DNA from: Planctomycetota bacterium | Lineage (GTDB): Bacteria; Planctomycetota; JAJSAM01 | Reading direction: 5' to 3' | DNA length: 64,000 nt | Assembly: GCA_024274785.1 (NCBI GenBank) | Contig: JAJSAM010000024.1 | Coordinates: forward strand, 91,880-155,879 | Shown: positions 9,135 to 17,757 of the stretch, piece by piece | How the letters are laid out: each line of letters opens with the position of its first letter | How positions within the stretch are numbered: position 1 is the first letter of the stretch | Made by a program: the position numbers and the translations under genes | Notes under the pieces: generated by a model | Database searches by the model: none | What the model saw: the letters and a program-made list of their open reading frames with translations, nothing else | Told to the model about the DNA's origin: nothing

Positions 9135-10457
9135 TCACGTTTCGAGCGCTTCTCCGGCGAGGTACATCGACCCGGTGATAAGGATCAGGTCCGTCATCCC
9201 CGCCGCGTTCCTTGCATCCGCCAGCGCCGTCGCCAGGTCGTCGGAACTCCGGGAGCCCGGAAATGCGCGTCTCAATTCCTCCGGGTCGGCGGCGCGCGGG
9301 TGGGTCCGGGGGCGGGTGAAGGTGAGCCGGACCTCGGGGGCGCACCGGGCCACCACCGCGGCGACGGCTGCGAGGGCCTTGTCCGCGCCGCCGCCGATGA
9401 TGGCGTGGACGGTTCCCGGGCGGATCGTCTCCCTTATCGCGCGGGCGAGGGCGCGGGCGGAATCCGGGTTGTGGGCGCCGTCGATCAGCACGGGGGGGGG
9501 GCCCGCGACGATCTGCATGCGGCCGGGGAGGACCAGGCCGGCGATCCCCTCCCGCATCGCTCTTCGGGTGACCGGCAGTCGTCGCCTGACCCGGGGCTGC
9601 GACAGCATGGCGACGGCGAGGCCCACGTCCCGCGCGAGCTCGCGGGAAAGGACCGGGGGGGCCGCGGTGATCATCCGGTCGCCGTGCACCTGGATGGTGA
9701 CGGGGGTGGAGCCGACGTCTCCGGTCAGCTTCGGGGGGCCGGTGCGGATTCGCAGGTCCGGTCCCGGCGCGAGCAGCGGCGCTCCGATCTCGGCCGCCAC
9801 CGCCGCGATCGACCGCCCGGCCGCGGTGGCCGGTGGAACCCCGGACACGAGGGGTACGCCGCGCCGGGCCACGCCGGCCTTCTCCCGGGCGATCAGCGCC
9901 TTCGTCTTTCCGAGGATGTGGATGTGGTCCAGCCCAATCTGCGTGATCAGTGATGCCAGCGGCGGTACGGCCGAGGTGGCGTCGAGGCGGCCCCCGAGGC
10001 CGACCTCGAGCACGACCGCCTGCGCGCCGGTATCGCGGAAGTGCAGGAGGGCGAGTACGGTCATCATTTCAAAGAAGGTGGGGCACTCGGCGGTGCCCCG
10101 AAGCGGCCGGACGTGGATGAGCATCCGCGAGACCGCGTCGGCGAAGGCGGCCTTGCCGATCCAGGCACCGTCCACCGCGATCCGTTCCCGGACGTCGAGC
10201 AGGTGGGGCGAGGTGTAGAGTCCCGTCCGGAATCCCGCCGCCTGCAGCATGGCTGCGCAGGACGTGGCCGCGGTCCCCTTGCCCTTCGTCCCCGCGACCT
10301 GCAGGATGCCGTAGTCTCGCTCCGGATTCCCGAGGGCCTTGAGCAGCGCCCGGGTGCGCGGCAGGTTCATTTCGCGGCGCCCGTACGGCGGACGCACCAT
10401 GGTTTCGTAGTTGGTGAGCGCCCGGAGAGCCGAAAATGCCTTCGCGAAGGAGGCCAT
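9135..10457 (-). CDS. folC: Bifunctional folylpolyglutamate / dihydrofolate synthase
   Basis: FolC adds glutamate to dihydropteroate and to folates using ATP, in the cytoplasm. The 440-residue protein has the Mur-ligase-type P-loop GTKGKGT (56-62), the YTSPHL motif shortly after, an ExGLGGRLDATS segment, and a C-terminal Mur-ligase domain with DGAHNPDS. This is the normal family size and order. The gene stands alone, its start about 150 bases from the divergent gene at 10606. Whether it does both reactions cannot be judged from sequence alone. Confidence 0.93.
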   Translation of the reverse strand: MASFAKAFSALRALTNYETMVRPPYGRREMNLPRTRALLKALGNPERDYGILQVAGTKGKGTAATSCAAMLQAAGFRTGLYTSPHLLDVRERIAVDGAWIGKAAFADAVSRMLIHVRPLRGTAECPTFFEMMTVLALLHFRDTGAQAVVLEVGLGGRLDATSAVPPLASLITQIGLDHIHILGKTKALIAREKAGVARRGVPLVSGVPPATAAGRSIAAVAAEIGAPLLAPGPDLRIRTGPPKLTGDVGSTPVTIQVHGDRMITAAPPVLSRELARDVGLAVAMLSQPRVRRRLPVTRRAMREGIAGLVLPGRMQIVAGPPPVLIDGAHNPDSARALARAIRETIRPGTVHAIIGGGADKALAAVAAVVARCAPEVRLTFTRPRTHPRAADPEELRRAFPGSRSSDDLATALADARNAAGMTDLILITGSMYLAGEALET

Positions 10458-10519
10458 CGGAGCGAGATTAACGTCCGGATCGAGCGACGGACCCGGGAAT
10501 CCCGGCCCTTCGCCCCGAT

Positions 10520-10548
10520 TTGACGACCCCCGTATCCGGTGCTACGAT
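10520..10548 (+). promoter_or_regulatory. Sigma-70-type promoter for the 10606 gene and aroB
   Basis: TTGACG (10520-10525) and TACGAT (10543-10548) are spaced 17 bases apart, the best match to a housekeeping promoter in the window. Transcription should begin near 10555, leaving a leader of about 50 bases before the ATG at 10606. Confidence 0.6.
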
Positions 10549-10605
10549 GGTTTCGTTCCCCCAGCGCCCGCAACGGGCCAACGTGTTGAGACACGGGAAG
10601 ATACG

Positions 10606-12084
10606 ATGATCACTCCCTATTCAGGTGGCAAGACTCCCGACCAGAGTCGCATCCCCACCAGGACGATGGCTGGAAACGAAAAGGCCCGGATCTGGATCCT
10701 CGGCGTCCTCTTCATCATGGTGCTCGGAGGCTTCGTCGGGCTGCAGTTCTGGGGGAGCACGGCCCGGACGGGGATCGAGGAGGAGGAGGAGCAGGGAGAC
10801 ATCGTCGGGATCGTCCCTCCCGTGGGGGATGATGGGCGCCCGGCTTTCAAGGTCGTTCCGCAGTCCCCCTCGGAGCGCCGGGACCTGGTCCGCAACGACA
10901 TCGGCATGAAGCTCCTCGAGTTCGTCAAGTCCGACAAGCTCGTGGACGGGACCACGCCCGACGATCAGGACGTGCTCAAGTACCTGATCGACCAGACCAT
11001 CTGGAATACCGAGGTGACGCGGGTTGGGAAGCCTCACTACCGGCACCTCGAGAAGGAACTCGGCGACCTGAAGTTCGACCCGGGACCGTTCCGCGGCGAG
11101 TTCATCTCCGCCTGGGGCGAGGTCGTCGAACTGGACGAGCCGATGCCGTTTGGAGGCAAGGTCGATTCCGTTGAGCAGCTCTACGGCGTCCTCTTTCGGC
11201 AGGCCGACGGGACGCTCTACCACGTGCTCGCGACCGTGCCCATCGAACGCGAGCCGGGCGACTGGATCCAGGTCTTCGGGATCTTCTACCGGTTGCGGAC
11301 CATGACGGTGGATGGGCAGGAGGAGCCGGTTCTCGAACTCGTCCTGGTGAAGGACAAGGAGGTCTTCAAAGCCTACCCGCCGGTCTCGGTCAAGGAACTC
11401 GATCCGAAGTGGGCTGATCAGATCTTCGAGCTTCGAAACGACGAGGCCAACAACACCGACGAGCGGCCATTCTGGTTGACGATGAACTATGTTCGGGAGC
11501 TTGGCCGGGAGGGCTACAACCAGCTTCGCGAGACTCCGGATTTCAGGATCGCCGATTTCGGGCGCCTGGCGAAGCCGATCCTGGCGAAGAAGGATGAGCT
11601 CCGCTTCAAGTTCGTTTCCATGCGGGGGTCGCTGATTCAGGACGTCGTGGATATCCAGCAGAGCGACAACCCCGGGAAGATCAAGCGGGTCGATACCGCC
11701 ATTCTGCTGCAGCCCACGGAGTACCTGGTGTTCCTCGCCTCCCCCCGGCCCTGGTCGGAGTACGGCATCAAGCTCGGCGAAGAGTACGTACAGGTCGAGG
11801 GGATCTTCTACAAGCGCTGGGCCTACATCCCGAAGGCCGGCCCTCCGGCACGGGAGATTCCGATGATCATCGTCACCGGGATCTATCCGGTGGACCCCGA
11901 GGTTTCCCCGCTGATGGTGTTCGTGCAGTATGCCATCGTCGGCCTGGTGTTCCTGGTGGTGGGTACCTTCTTCCTGCTGGCGCTGCGGGATCGCAAGAGG
12001 GTTCGGGACTTCCGCGCGGACTACCGGAACAAGAAGCGCGAGCGGTCCGATGCGCGCCATGATGGATCCGGGTCGGGGGCGTGA
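10606..12084 (+). CDS. Membrane protein with internal duplication, unknown function
   Basis: A 492-residue protein not assignable to a function. One helix lies at the N terminus (about residues 28-48, preceded by Lys/Arg) and one near the C terminus (about 435-458), followed by a basic tail; the large middle should be extracytoplasmic. An acidic run (EEEEE) follows the first helix. Two middle segments look like copies of one fold: GEFISAWGEVVELDEP...VFGIFYRL (about 165-230) and FKFVSMRGSLIQDV...VEGIFYKRW (about 345-410). ATG 10606 is chosen because GGGAAG lies just upstream; longer frames start inside folC. Its end overlaps aroB (GTGA), so the two are co-translated. Confidence 0.7.
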   Translation: MITPYSGGKTPDQSRIPTRTMAGNEKARIWILGVLFIMVLGGFVGLQFWGSTARTGIEEEEEQGDIVGIVPPVGDDGRPAFKVVPQSPSERRDLVRNDIGMKLLEFVKSDKLVDGTTPDDQDVLKYLIDQTIWNTEVTRVGKPHYRHLEKELGDLKFDPGPFRGEFISAWGEVVELDEPMPFGGKVDSVEQLYGVLFRQADGTLYHVLATVPIEREPGDWIQVFGIFYRLRTMTVDGQEEPVLELVLVKDKEVFKAYPPVSVKELDPKWADQIFELRNDEANNTDERPFWLTMNYVRELGREGYNQLRETPDFRIADFGRLAKPILAKKDELRFKFVSMRGSLIQDVVDIQQSDNPGKIKRVDTAILLQPTEYLVFLASPRPWSEYGIKLGEEYVQVEGIFYKRWAYIPKAGPPAREIPMIIVTGIYPVDPEVSPLMVFVQYAIVGLVFLVVGTFFLLALRDRKRVRDFRADYRNKKRERSDARHDGSGSGA

Positions 12085-13187
12085 GTTCCGGGGAAGTAAG
12101 AGCGATCACGGTCGATTTGCCGGGGGCGCGGTGCGACGTCCGGATCGGAACGGGTCTTCTCGAAAGGACCGGCGCCTTCCTGTTGGAGTTCGCATCCGTG
12201 GGGCCGGTCCTGCTGGTCACCGACGACGTCGTCTCGGATCTCTACTCCGGAGTGGTGCTCGACTCGCTCGCGGATGCCGGCTTCAGGCCCGCCGTCGCCT
12301 GCATCCGAGCTGGTGAGGAGCGCAAGAGCCTCGACTCGGTCCGGCGTATCTACCAGGCGCTGCTCGATCTCGGTGCGGACCGGGAGACGCCGGTGGTGGC
12401 GCTCGGCGGGGGCGTGATCACGGATCTCGCCGGGTTCGGAGCGGCGACCTTCCTCCGGGGCCTGCCCTTCCTGTCCCTGCCGACGACGCTGCTCGCGCAG
12501 GTCGACGCCTCGGTGGGGGGCAAGACGGGCGTGAATCTACCGGAGGGCAAGAACCTGGTGGGGGCGTTTCACCACCCGAGGGTCGTCCTCGCCGACGTGG
12601 GAACGCTCGCCACCCTCGACGAGCGCAACTTCCGCTCCGGGCTGGCGGAGGTGGCGAAGATCGCGCTGGCCCTCGATCCGGACCTCCTCGATCTGCTGGG
12701 CGCGAGATCCGCACCGCCCGGCCCCGAGTCAAGCGCCGCGGAGCTGCTCCCGATCATCTTCGCCTGCGTCGCCGCAAAGGCCCGGGTGGTGATGGATGAC
12801 GAACGCGAGGCCGACTTCCGCCGCGTCCTGAACTTCGGGCACACCGCCGGTCACGCCATCGAGGCCGCCGCGGGATATGAAGCGGTGCTCCACGGTGAGG
12901 CGGTCGCCGTGGGCATGGTTGCCGCGCTGCGCATCTCCACCGCCCGCGGCCTTCTGCCCGAGGGGGAGCGCGACCGGGCGATTGAGTTCCTTAGATCCCT
13001 GCATCTCCCGGTAGCCCTCCTGGATCTTCCGGGGCGGGTGAAACCGAAGGACCTCGTGAAATATGTGGTCCGCGACAAGAAGCGCCGGAACGGCCGCCTG
13101 TCGCTGGTCCTCCTCCACGCCCCGGGTGTCCCCGAGATCGTCCCGAACGGCTCGCCGGAAGAGGTCCTGGCGGCGATTCCCGTGTAG
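12081..13187 (+). CDS. aroB: 3-dehydroquinate synthase
   Basis: AroB converts DAHP to 3-dehydroquinate, the second step of the shikimate pathway, in the cytoplasm with NAD and Zn. Visible signatures are the NAD-binding GGGVITDLAGF, the DASVGGKTGVN motif, the metal-binding Glu in SGLAEVAK, and the metal-binding His residues in NFGHTAGHAIE and LHGEAV. The 368-residue length is normal. The GTG start overlaps the stop of the preceding membrane-protein gene by four bases, so translation is probably coupled. No other shikimate genes are nearby. Confidence 0.96.
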   Translation: MSSGEVRAITVDLPGARCDVRIGTGLLERTGAFLLEFASVGPVLLVTDDVVSDLYSGVVLDSLADAGFRPAVACIRAGEERKSLDSVRRIYQALLDLGADRETPVVALGGGVITDLAGFGAATFLRGLPFLSLPTTLLAQVDASVGGKTGVNLPEGKNLVGAFHHPRVVLADVGTLATLDERNFRSGLAEVAKIALALDPDLLDLLGARSAPPGPESSAAELLPIIFACVAAKARVVMDDEREADFRRVLNFGHTAGHAIEAAAGYEAVLHGEAVAVGMVAALRISTARGLLPEGERDRAIEFLRSLHLPVALLDLPGRVKPKDLVKYVVRDKKRRNGRLSLVLLHAPGVPEIVPNGSPEEVLAAIPV

Positions 13188-13424
13188 CGCAGCCCATAGA
13201 ATACTGCCCGGCGCAAACGCGTTTGGGAAGCGGCGGCACCTGGTCGGACAGTTTTCACGGTCTCCATCCGGGCCGGTCGGGTGGTCGCGCATGGCCCTCC
13301 GACATCCGCATCACCATCACCTTCAGAGGGGCGACCGCTGTGCCGACCACACTCACCCGCCCCCTCTCCCCGGAGGTCCCGCCGGTGCCGGCAATCCGCC
13401 CGCCAACCAAGAAACCAACCCGCC
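13188..13424. other. Convergent intergenic stretch without a gene
   Basis: Between the aroB stop and the repeat copies that precede the convergent STAS gene I see no gene, no convincing terminator and no similarity to the repeat interior. A CAT-rich stretch (about 13304-13321) and a Pro-rich frame are compositional only. Confidence 0.5.
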
Positions 13425-13511
13425 CGCACCCTACTGGTTTCAACCGACGAGCAACGCAGCTTAAGGGGATGCAGCGGCCCTCGAATGCAGCAGGTATTTC
13501 CAGACGGGCCC
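13425..13511 (-). repeat. Inverted-repeat element, copy R2 inner (truncated)
   Basis: Read on the minus strand, it starts with the left end GGGCCCGTCTGGAAA (13511-13497) and continues with CTGCATTCGAG, GCTGCATCCC, GTTGCTCGTCGG and GAAACCAGTAGGGT. Similarity then stops near 13425, so the right end is missing. It abuts the outer fragment at 13512. Confidence 0.65.
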
Positions 13512-13567
13512 AAAGCGTAGCGGGATGCAGCAGCCCTCGAATCCCGAAGTTATTCTTGCGCGGTCCC
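13512..13567 (-). repeat. Inverted-repeat element, copy R2 outer fragment (second end type)
   Basis: On the minus strand this 56-base piece begins GGGACCGCGCAAGAATAA (13567-13550), the same end type as R3. It runs through GATTCGAGGGCTGCTGCATCCC to GCTACGCTTTG, where R2 inner begins. Its first G is the last base of the TAG stop of the STAS-domain gene. The arrangement suggests one element inserted into or beside another. Confidence 0.6.
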
Positions 13568-14358
13568 TAACTCAGCTCGTTCCGCAGCTCCTCGAGTTCC
13601 GAGACGAAGTCCGCCAGCGCGGCTTTGTCGGTCGGGTTGATCTCCCGGTACTGGACGGTGACCCGCGCGTCGTTCGTGCCGGACTCGTCGTCCCGGTAGA
13701 TCTCCCGGTCGATGCCCTTCACCGCGCAGATCGCCTCGAGATACCGGGGCCGGGTGGCCAGTGGCTGGCGGAAGCGGACCCGGACGACGCGGCCCGGAGA
13801 CATCACGTCGTCGAAGTTTCCGAGATCCAGGGGAGATGCCCCCTTCTCCGGGATCCGGTAGCGGAAGGAGAGCCCGTCGGAGTAGGCGCTCGAGATCCGG
13901 CCATGGTATGCGCCCGGACCGAGCAGGTCCCCTCCACTTGCATCGAGCGGCGTGAAGGAGATGGCGCTTTCGCCGCCGAGAACGCCCCGGTGCTCTTCAG
14001 AGAGCGCGGTCAGGTCCGTGTCCCGCAGGTAGATGCGAAGTGCCTCCTCGGTGGAAGGCGCGACCCGGAAGAAGTCACCCAGGCCGAGCACATCCAGGAC
14101 CTTGCCGACGATCTTGCTGGGCTTGACCAGCACCATGTCGCCGCCTTTTGCGGTCACCGCTTTGCGGGTCCGGACGAGGTAACCGACCGCGGAACTGCTG
14201 ACAAATGGCATCGTACCGATGTCAAAAACCAGCCGGACATTCCCATCCTCGATGAGTCGATCCACCCGGGAGGCGACCGACGGAAGGTTGTAGACGTCCA
14301 GTTCCCCGTCGAAGGTGAGGACCGTAACGTTCCCCCACTGCTTACGTTCGATCTTCAT
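13567..14358 (-). CDS. STAS domain protein with C-terminal PilZ-like region
   Basis: A 263-residue cytoplasmic protein. Residues about 1-105 form a STAS domain of the anti-sigma-antagonist type, with the phosphorylation loop reading FVSSSAVG where DSSG is typical. Residues about 130-255 resemble a PilZ domain (ISSAYSDGLSFRY resembling the DxSxxG element, followed by beta-rich segments), but no RxxxR c-di-GMP motif is apparent. It could link partner switching to surface or nucleotide signalling. It stands alone; the convergent side carries repeat copies touching its TAG stop. The PilZ assignment is tentative. Confidence 0.65.
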   Translation of the reverse strand: MKIERKQWGNVTVLTFDGELDVYNLPSVASRVDRLIEDGNVRLVFDIGTMPFVSSSAVGYLVRTRKAVTAKGGDMVLVKPSKIVGKVLDVLGLGDFFRVAPSTEEALRIYLRDTDLTALSEEHRGVLGGESAISFTPLDASGGDLLGPGAYHGRISSAYSDGLSFRYRIPEKGASPLDLGNFDDVMSPGRVVRVRFRQPLATRPRYLEAICAVKGIDREIYRDDESGTNDARVTVQYREINPTDKAALADFVSELEELRNELS

Positions 14359-14481
14359 GCGTGAACCCCATGATTACATGAAAGCGACACCGAGTTTCTA
14401 CCAGCGATTCGAGGCCCCCTCCATCCAAAAGTCCGAACTCGGCCGTGCCCGGAAGCGTTTTGCTGCGTCTTCCTTCATGGA

Positions 14482-15591
14482 ATGCAACCCGATACCGATC
14501 TCATTCGCCTGAATCTCGTCCGGGGCATGACGCCCCGCGCCGCCGCGGTGCTCCTGGCCGCCTATTCGCGAGTCTGTGACGTGTTTTCCGCCGATGCCGG
14601 GGAACTGGCCGTCTTGCCGGACATCGGCCGAAAACTCGCCGGTCGCATCGCGGCCCCCCCGGGAGAGGGAGAGGCGCGCAGAGAGGTTCGCCGGGCAGGT
14701 CGCCTTGGCGCGAAGATCCTCCATCCCGGCGTTCCCGGCTACCCGGAGCGACTGCGGGAGATCCCGGATCCGCCGATCGTCCTCTACGTGCTCGGAGAAC
14801 CCGGCGAGGAGGATGAGGCCGTGGCGATCGTCGGCGCCCGGCGAGCCAGTGTGTATGGGCGGGTCCACGCGGAGAGTTTCGGGGGGACCATCGCCGCCGC
14901 CGGGGTCACGGTGCTCTCCGGCCTGGCCCGGGGCGTGGACGGGATCGCCCATCGCGGGGCGCTGGCGGCCGGCGGCCGGACCGTGGCGGTGCTCGGCGCC
15001 GGCGTCGATCGCATCTATCCCCCCGAACACCGGAACCTGGCCACCGAGATCTCGAAGCGGGGCGCCGTGGTCTCCGAATTCCCTCTCGGCACTGCCCCCC
15101 GGGCGCACCATTTTCCCATGCGCAATCGAATCATCGCGGGAGGTTCGCTCGCAACCGTGGTGATCGAGGGGCGCGTCCGTTCCGGGTCGTTGATCACCGC
15201 CCGGCTGGCGGGGGAGTTCGGCCGGCTGGTCTTCGCGCTGCCGGGCCGGGTGGACTCGGAGCTCTCCCGGGGGCCACACGCGCTGATCCGGGACGGGGCG
15301 ATCCTCGTCGAATCAGCGGACCAGGTGCTCCTCGACCTCGGTTATCGATCCATCGCGGAAGAGGCTCACCTCCCGCCCCCGGTCGATCCCCTGCAGGTCC
15401 GGATTCTCGCCCTGCTCGACCCGACCGAGCCGAAGGGAATGGACGAAGTGCTCCTCGAAGTCGATCTTCCGGCGCCGGCCGTGCTCGCGGCGCTCCTCGC
15501 CCTGGAACTGACCGGATGGGCCCGGGCGTTGCCGGGGCGGCGCTACATCCGTTCGCCGGGCGCTGCTCAGAACAGGAGCGGCACCACGTAG
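14482..15591 (+). CDS. dprA: DNA-processing protein DprA (Smf)
   Basis: DprA protects incoming single-stranded DNA and loads RecA during transformation. The 369-residue protein has an N-terminal helix-hairpin region (1-65) and a Rossmann-like DNA-binding core (about 70-285) with VGARRAS, SGLARGVDGIAHRGAL, GAGVDRIYPPEH, MRNRIIAG and EGRVRSGSLITAR. A C-terminal winged-helix part follows (about 300-360). The ATG at 14482 gives the usual N terminus. Its 3' end overlaps the convergent small membrane gene by 25 bases. Natural competence cannot be inferred from this gene alone. Confidence 0.95.
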   Translation: MQPDTDLIRLNLVRGMTPRAAAVLLAAYSRVCDVFSADAGELAVLPDIGRKLAGRIAAPPGEGEARREVRRAGRLGAKILHPGVPGYPERLREIPDPPIVLYVLGEPGEEDEAVAIVGARRASVYGRVHAESFGGTIAAAGVTVLSGLARGVDGIAHRGALAAGGRTVAVLGAGVDRIYPPEHRNLATEISKRGAVVSEFPLGTAPRAHHFPMRNRIIAGGSLATVVIEGRVRSGSLITARLAGEFGRLVFALPGRVDSELSRGPHALIRDGAILVESADQVLLDLGYRSIAEEAHLPPPVDPLQVRILALLDPTEPKGMDEVLLEVDLPAPAVLAALLALELTGWARALPGRRYIRSPGAAQNRSGTT

Positions 15592-15755
15592 AGAACGGCC
15601 TGCAGGGCGATGCAGAGCAGGATGATGGCGCCGAGCATCTTCAGGAAGGACCGGGCGCCTTCGGCGAAGATCCGGCCGTATGAGTCCGCCCGGGTCGCTC
15701 CGAGGACGAGCGCGATGGGAGCGAGGATGGGCAGCAGAAAGAGCAACTCCGTCAT
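15567..15755 (-). CDS. Small membrane protein (62 aa), unknown
   Basis: A 62-residue protein made almost entirely of two hydrophobic helices (about 2-20 and 38-60) joined by a short polar loop containing Arg, Asp and Glu. No family is recognised. Its ATG overlaps the TGA of the upstream 144-residue membrane gene (ATGA), which argues that it is real and co-translated. It also overlaps the end of dprA on the other strand. Confidence 0.55.
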   Translation of the reverse strand: MTELLFLLPILAPIALVLGATRADSYGRIFAEGARSFLKMLGAIILLCIALQAVLYVVPLLF

Positions 15756-16186
15756 GGCGCCGGTACCTCAGCGGTTGCGCTTTCCTCAGGTGCTTCAGGT
15801 CCGGGCTTGAGCCCGGCGGCGATGCCGTAGGCGTCCATCATTACGATGAGGTTCAACAGGGAGGCCACCGCGGTGAAGAGGATCCCGATCTCTCCGGTGT
15901 GGATGCCGAAGTGGGTCGGCACGTGGTCCTCGAGGACGCCTTGCGTGAAGAGCCAGGCCAGGAGGGTCTCGCCGCCATTGAAAATGTGGGCCAGGAAGTA
16001 GTAGCTGTGGCGCTCGAGCGAGACGTTGCCGAAATCGGCGAGGGCCATCCCCGCCAGATAGGTCAGGGTTACCGCGAGGAAGAACACGACGGCCTGCGGT
16101 TTTCGCCGAAGGAGAAAGTGGCCGCCGCCCGGCACGAGCCAGCCGGCAAGCAGGACGGGAGCGGGGGCGGGGCGCTTACCGGTCAT
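15752..16186 (-). CDS. Membrane protein, possibly DUF6677-type
   Basis: A 144-residue protein beginning with a Pro-rich stretch, then LLAGWLVPGGGHFLLRR, a pattern common in small bacterial membrane proteins that start with a GxGHF turn. Three or four hydrophobic segments follow, and the tail is acidic and Ala/Pro-rich. The likely family is DUF6677, of unknown function; this is from memory of the motif and not certain. It overlaps the downstream 62-residue gene by ATGA, making a two-gene unit. Confidence 0.6.
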   Translation of the reverse strand: MTGKRPAPAPVLLAGWLVPGGGHFLLRRKPQAVVFFLAVTLTYLAGMALADFGNVSLERHSYYFLAHIFNGGETLLAWLFTQGVLEDHVPTHFGIHTGEIGILFTAVASLLNLIVMMDAYGIAAGLKPGPEAPEESATAEVPAP

Positions 16187-16313
16187 GGTGCGCCATTCCA
16201 GCGGCGCGGATCGCGTCGGATGCTTGACTGGTTTCTCGTCGGCAGCGTCGGCAGGACATTCGGCGAATTATGACAAGCGATGGCGTCCTCCACAGGTATT
16301 TTCGGTGCCTCCC

Positions 16314-16733
16314 ATGATCCACCGACACCGGATACGCGTGCGCTACGGCGAAACGGACAAGATGGGGGTGGTCCACCACTCTGTCTACCCCCTCTATTTC
16401 GAGGAGGCCCGGACCGAGCTGATGCGCGCCCTCGGCTTCGCCTACTCCCAACTCGAGAGGGAGGGAACCCTCTTCCCCCTGACCGACATCGGGATCCAAT
16501 TCAAGCGGGGGGCGCGGTACGATGATGTTCTGGAATTGCAGGCCAGGCTGACCGAACTCGGTCCGGTCCGCTTTCGGGTCGATTACCGGATGACCCTTCT
16601 GGAAACCGGAGAACTCCTGGCCACCGGCTTCACCAGGCACGCATCGACAAACGTCGAACTCCGACCGCGCCGGCTTCCGGCGCAGGTCCGGACCGCTTTC
16701 AGCGAGGCACTCGAAGAGGACTCGCGGGAATAA
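16314..16733 (+). CDS. Acyl-CoA thioesterase, YbgC/4HBT family
   Basis: A 139-residue hotdog-fold protein. The N-terminal signature YGETDKMGVVHHSVYPLYFEEAR holds the catalytic Asp (Asp15) in the TDxMGxVHH context typical of YbgC-like thioesterases, which hydrolyse short or medium acyl-CoA in the cytoplasm. I chose ATG 16314 because the family consensus starts within a few residues of it; the frame is open upstream to 16185 but that part has no similarity. It lies 36 bases before the HEAT lipoprotein gene, with which it could be cotranscribed. There is no Tol-Pal cluster nearby, the common YbgC context. Confidence 0.88.
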   Translation: MIHRHRIRVRYGETDKMGVVHHSVYPLYFEEARTELMRALGFAYSQLEREGTLFPLTDIGIQFKRGARYDDVLELQARLTELGPVRFRVDYRMTLLETGELLATGFTRHASTNVELRPRRLPAQVRTAFSEALEEDSRE

Positions 16734-16770
16734 TGCCGCGGCCCGGTCGTCCCTTGGGGGAGGCTCAAGA

Positions 16771-17757
16771 ATGAACAATCGATATCTGATTACCCTGTTG
16801 GTGGTCGTCCTTGCCGTTCTTGTCGGCTGCAAGGGAACCGGAGACACCCCCGGGGAGGAGGAGCCGTACGCGCCGGATCGCTCCACTTCCGAGGAAGCCC
16901 GGTCCGAAGGTCCGAAGGAGAACCTGCTGGCCAATGATGAGCGTCGCAAGCTCTACCTGGACCTCGACAACCTGACTCAGCGCTGGATGACCGTCCGGAA
17001 CGAGGGGAACTCCATGGCGGAGGTGAGCCTGCACCGCACCGTCATCGGACCGAAGGTCGACAAGAACCTCACCGAACTGCTGGACCAGGTGCAGACCGAT
17101 CAGAATCGTCCCCGCCGGATCACCGCCGCGCGGTCTCTCGGGTTCACCACCCGTCAGGGCGAGGTCATCCCCGTCCTGGTCTCTCTTCTCGCGGAGCAGG
17201 ACGCCGACCTGGTCTCGAGTATCCTGGTGAGCCTCTGGCTGATGGCCAACCCGGACACGCCGGTCACGCCCCTCGTGGATCTCCTGAGCGACGGGGACGC
17301 CGACGTGCGCAACAACGACGCCATGGCCCTCTCCGCCATCCTTCGGGCTCGGCGCTCCGCGGGCGGTGATATCCCGGACGCCGAAGTCAAGCGCGCCGCG
17401 GGCAAGCTCGTCGTCCTGGTCAGCAACATCGATGAGGACGAGTTCGTCCGGGCTCACGCGGCTTCGGCTCTTGGCGCCATCGGCGATTCCGCCGCCGTGG
17501 ATATCCTGATCAACCTCCTCGGGGACGGCTCCTCCGTGGTTCGCACCCGTGCCGCGGAGGGGCTCGGGCAACTCGGAGACCCGGAGGCGATCCCCGCCCT
17601 GATCCAGTCGCTGGACGGCCGCCGTTCCCCGAACGAGTTGACCGTGGTGGTCGCCGCCCTGGAGAAAATCGCCCACACCCAGCGCTATCCCTGCGACATC
17701 TCCGCCCTCGGGAGGAACCCCGAGAACTGGCGGGTCTGGTTCGCCACCGTGCAGTAA
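16771..17757 (+). CDS. HEAT-repeat lipoprotein
   Basis: A 328-residue protein with a lipoprotein signal: a hydrophobic helix ending LVGC, Cys20 being the lipidation site, followed by an acidic linker. Residues about 100-310 contain HEAT/PBS-lyase-type helical repeats (for example VRAHAASALGAIGD, VRTRAAEGLGQLGD). Such repeats serve in protein-protein contact, here probably at the envelope. A GGGGGAGG ribosome site precedes the ATG. Its TAA stop is directly followed by an inverted-repeat element, and TAA recurs on the far side of that element. Function unknown. Confidence 0.85.
   Translation: MNNRYLITLLVVVLAVLVGCKGTGDTPGEEEPYAPDRSTSEEARSEGPKENLLANDERRKLYLDLDNLTQRWMTVRNEGNSMAEVSLHRTVIGPKVDKNLTELLDQVQTDQNRPRRITAARSLGFTTRQGEVIPVLVSLLAEQDADLVSSILVSLWLMANPDTPVTPLVDLLSDGDADVRNNDAMALSAILRARRSAGGDIPDAEVKRAAGKLVVLVSNIDEDEFVRAHAASALGAIGDSAAVDILINLLGDGSSVVRTRAAEGLGQLGDPEAIPALIQSLDGRRSPNELTVVVAALEKIAHTQRYPCDISALGRNPENWRVWFATVQ

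Noticed and set aside
13260..13570. Short frames reading through the repeat (such as TGFNRRATQ...)
   Set aside because: The same peptide appears at 17.8 kb in a differing frame context, because the repeat is copied. No start, ribosome site or family supports translation.
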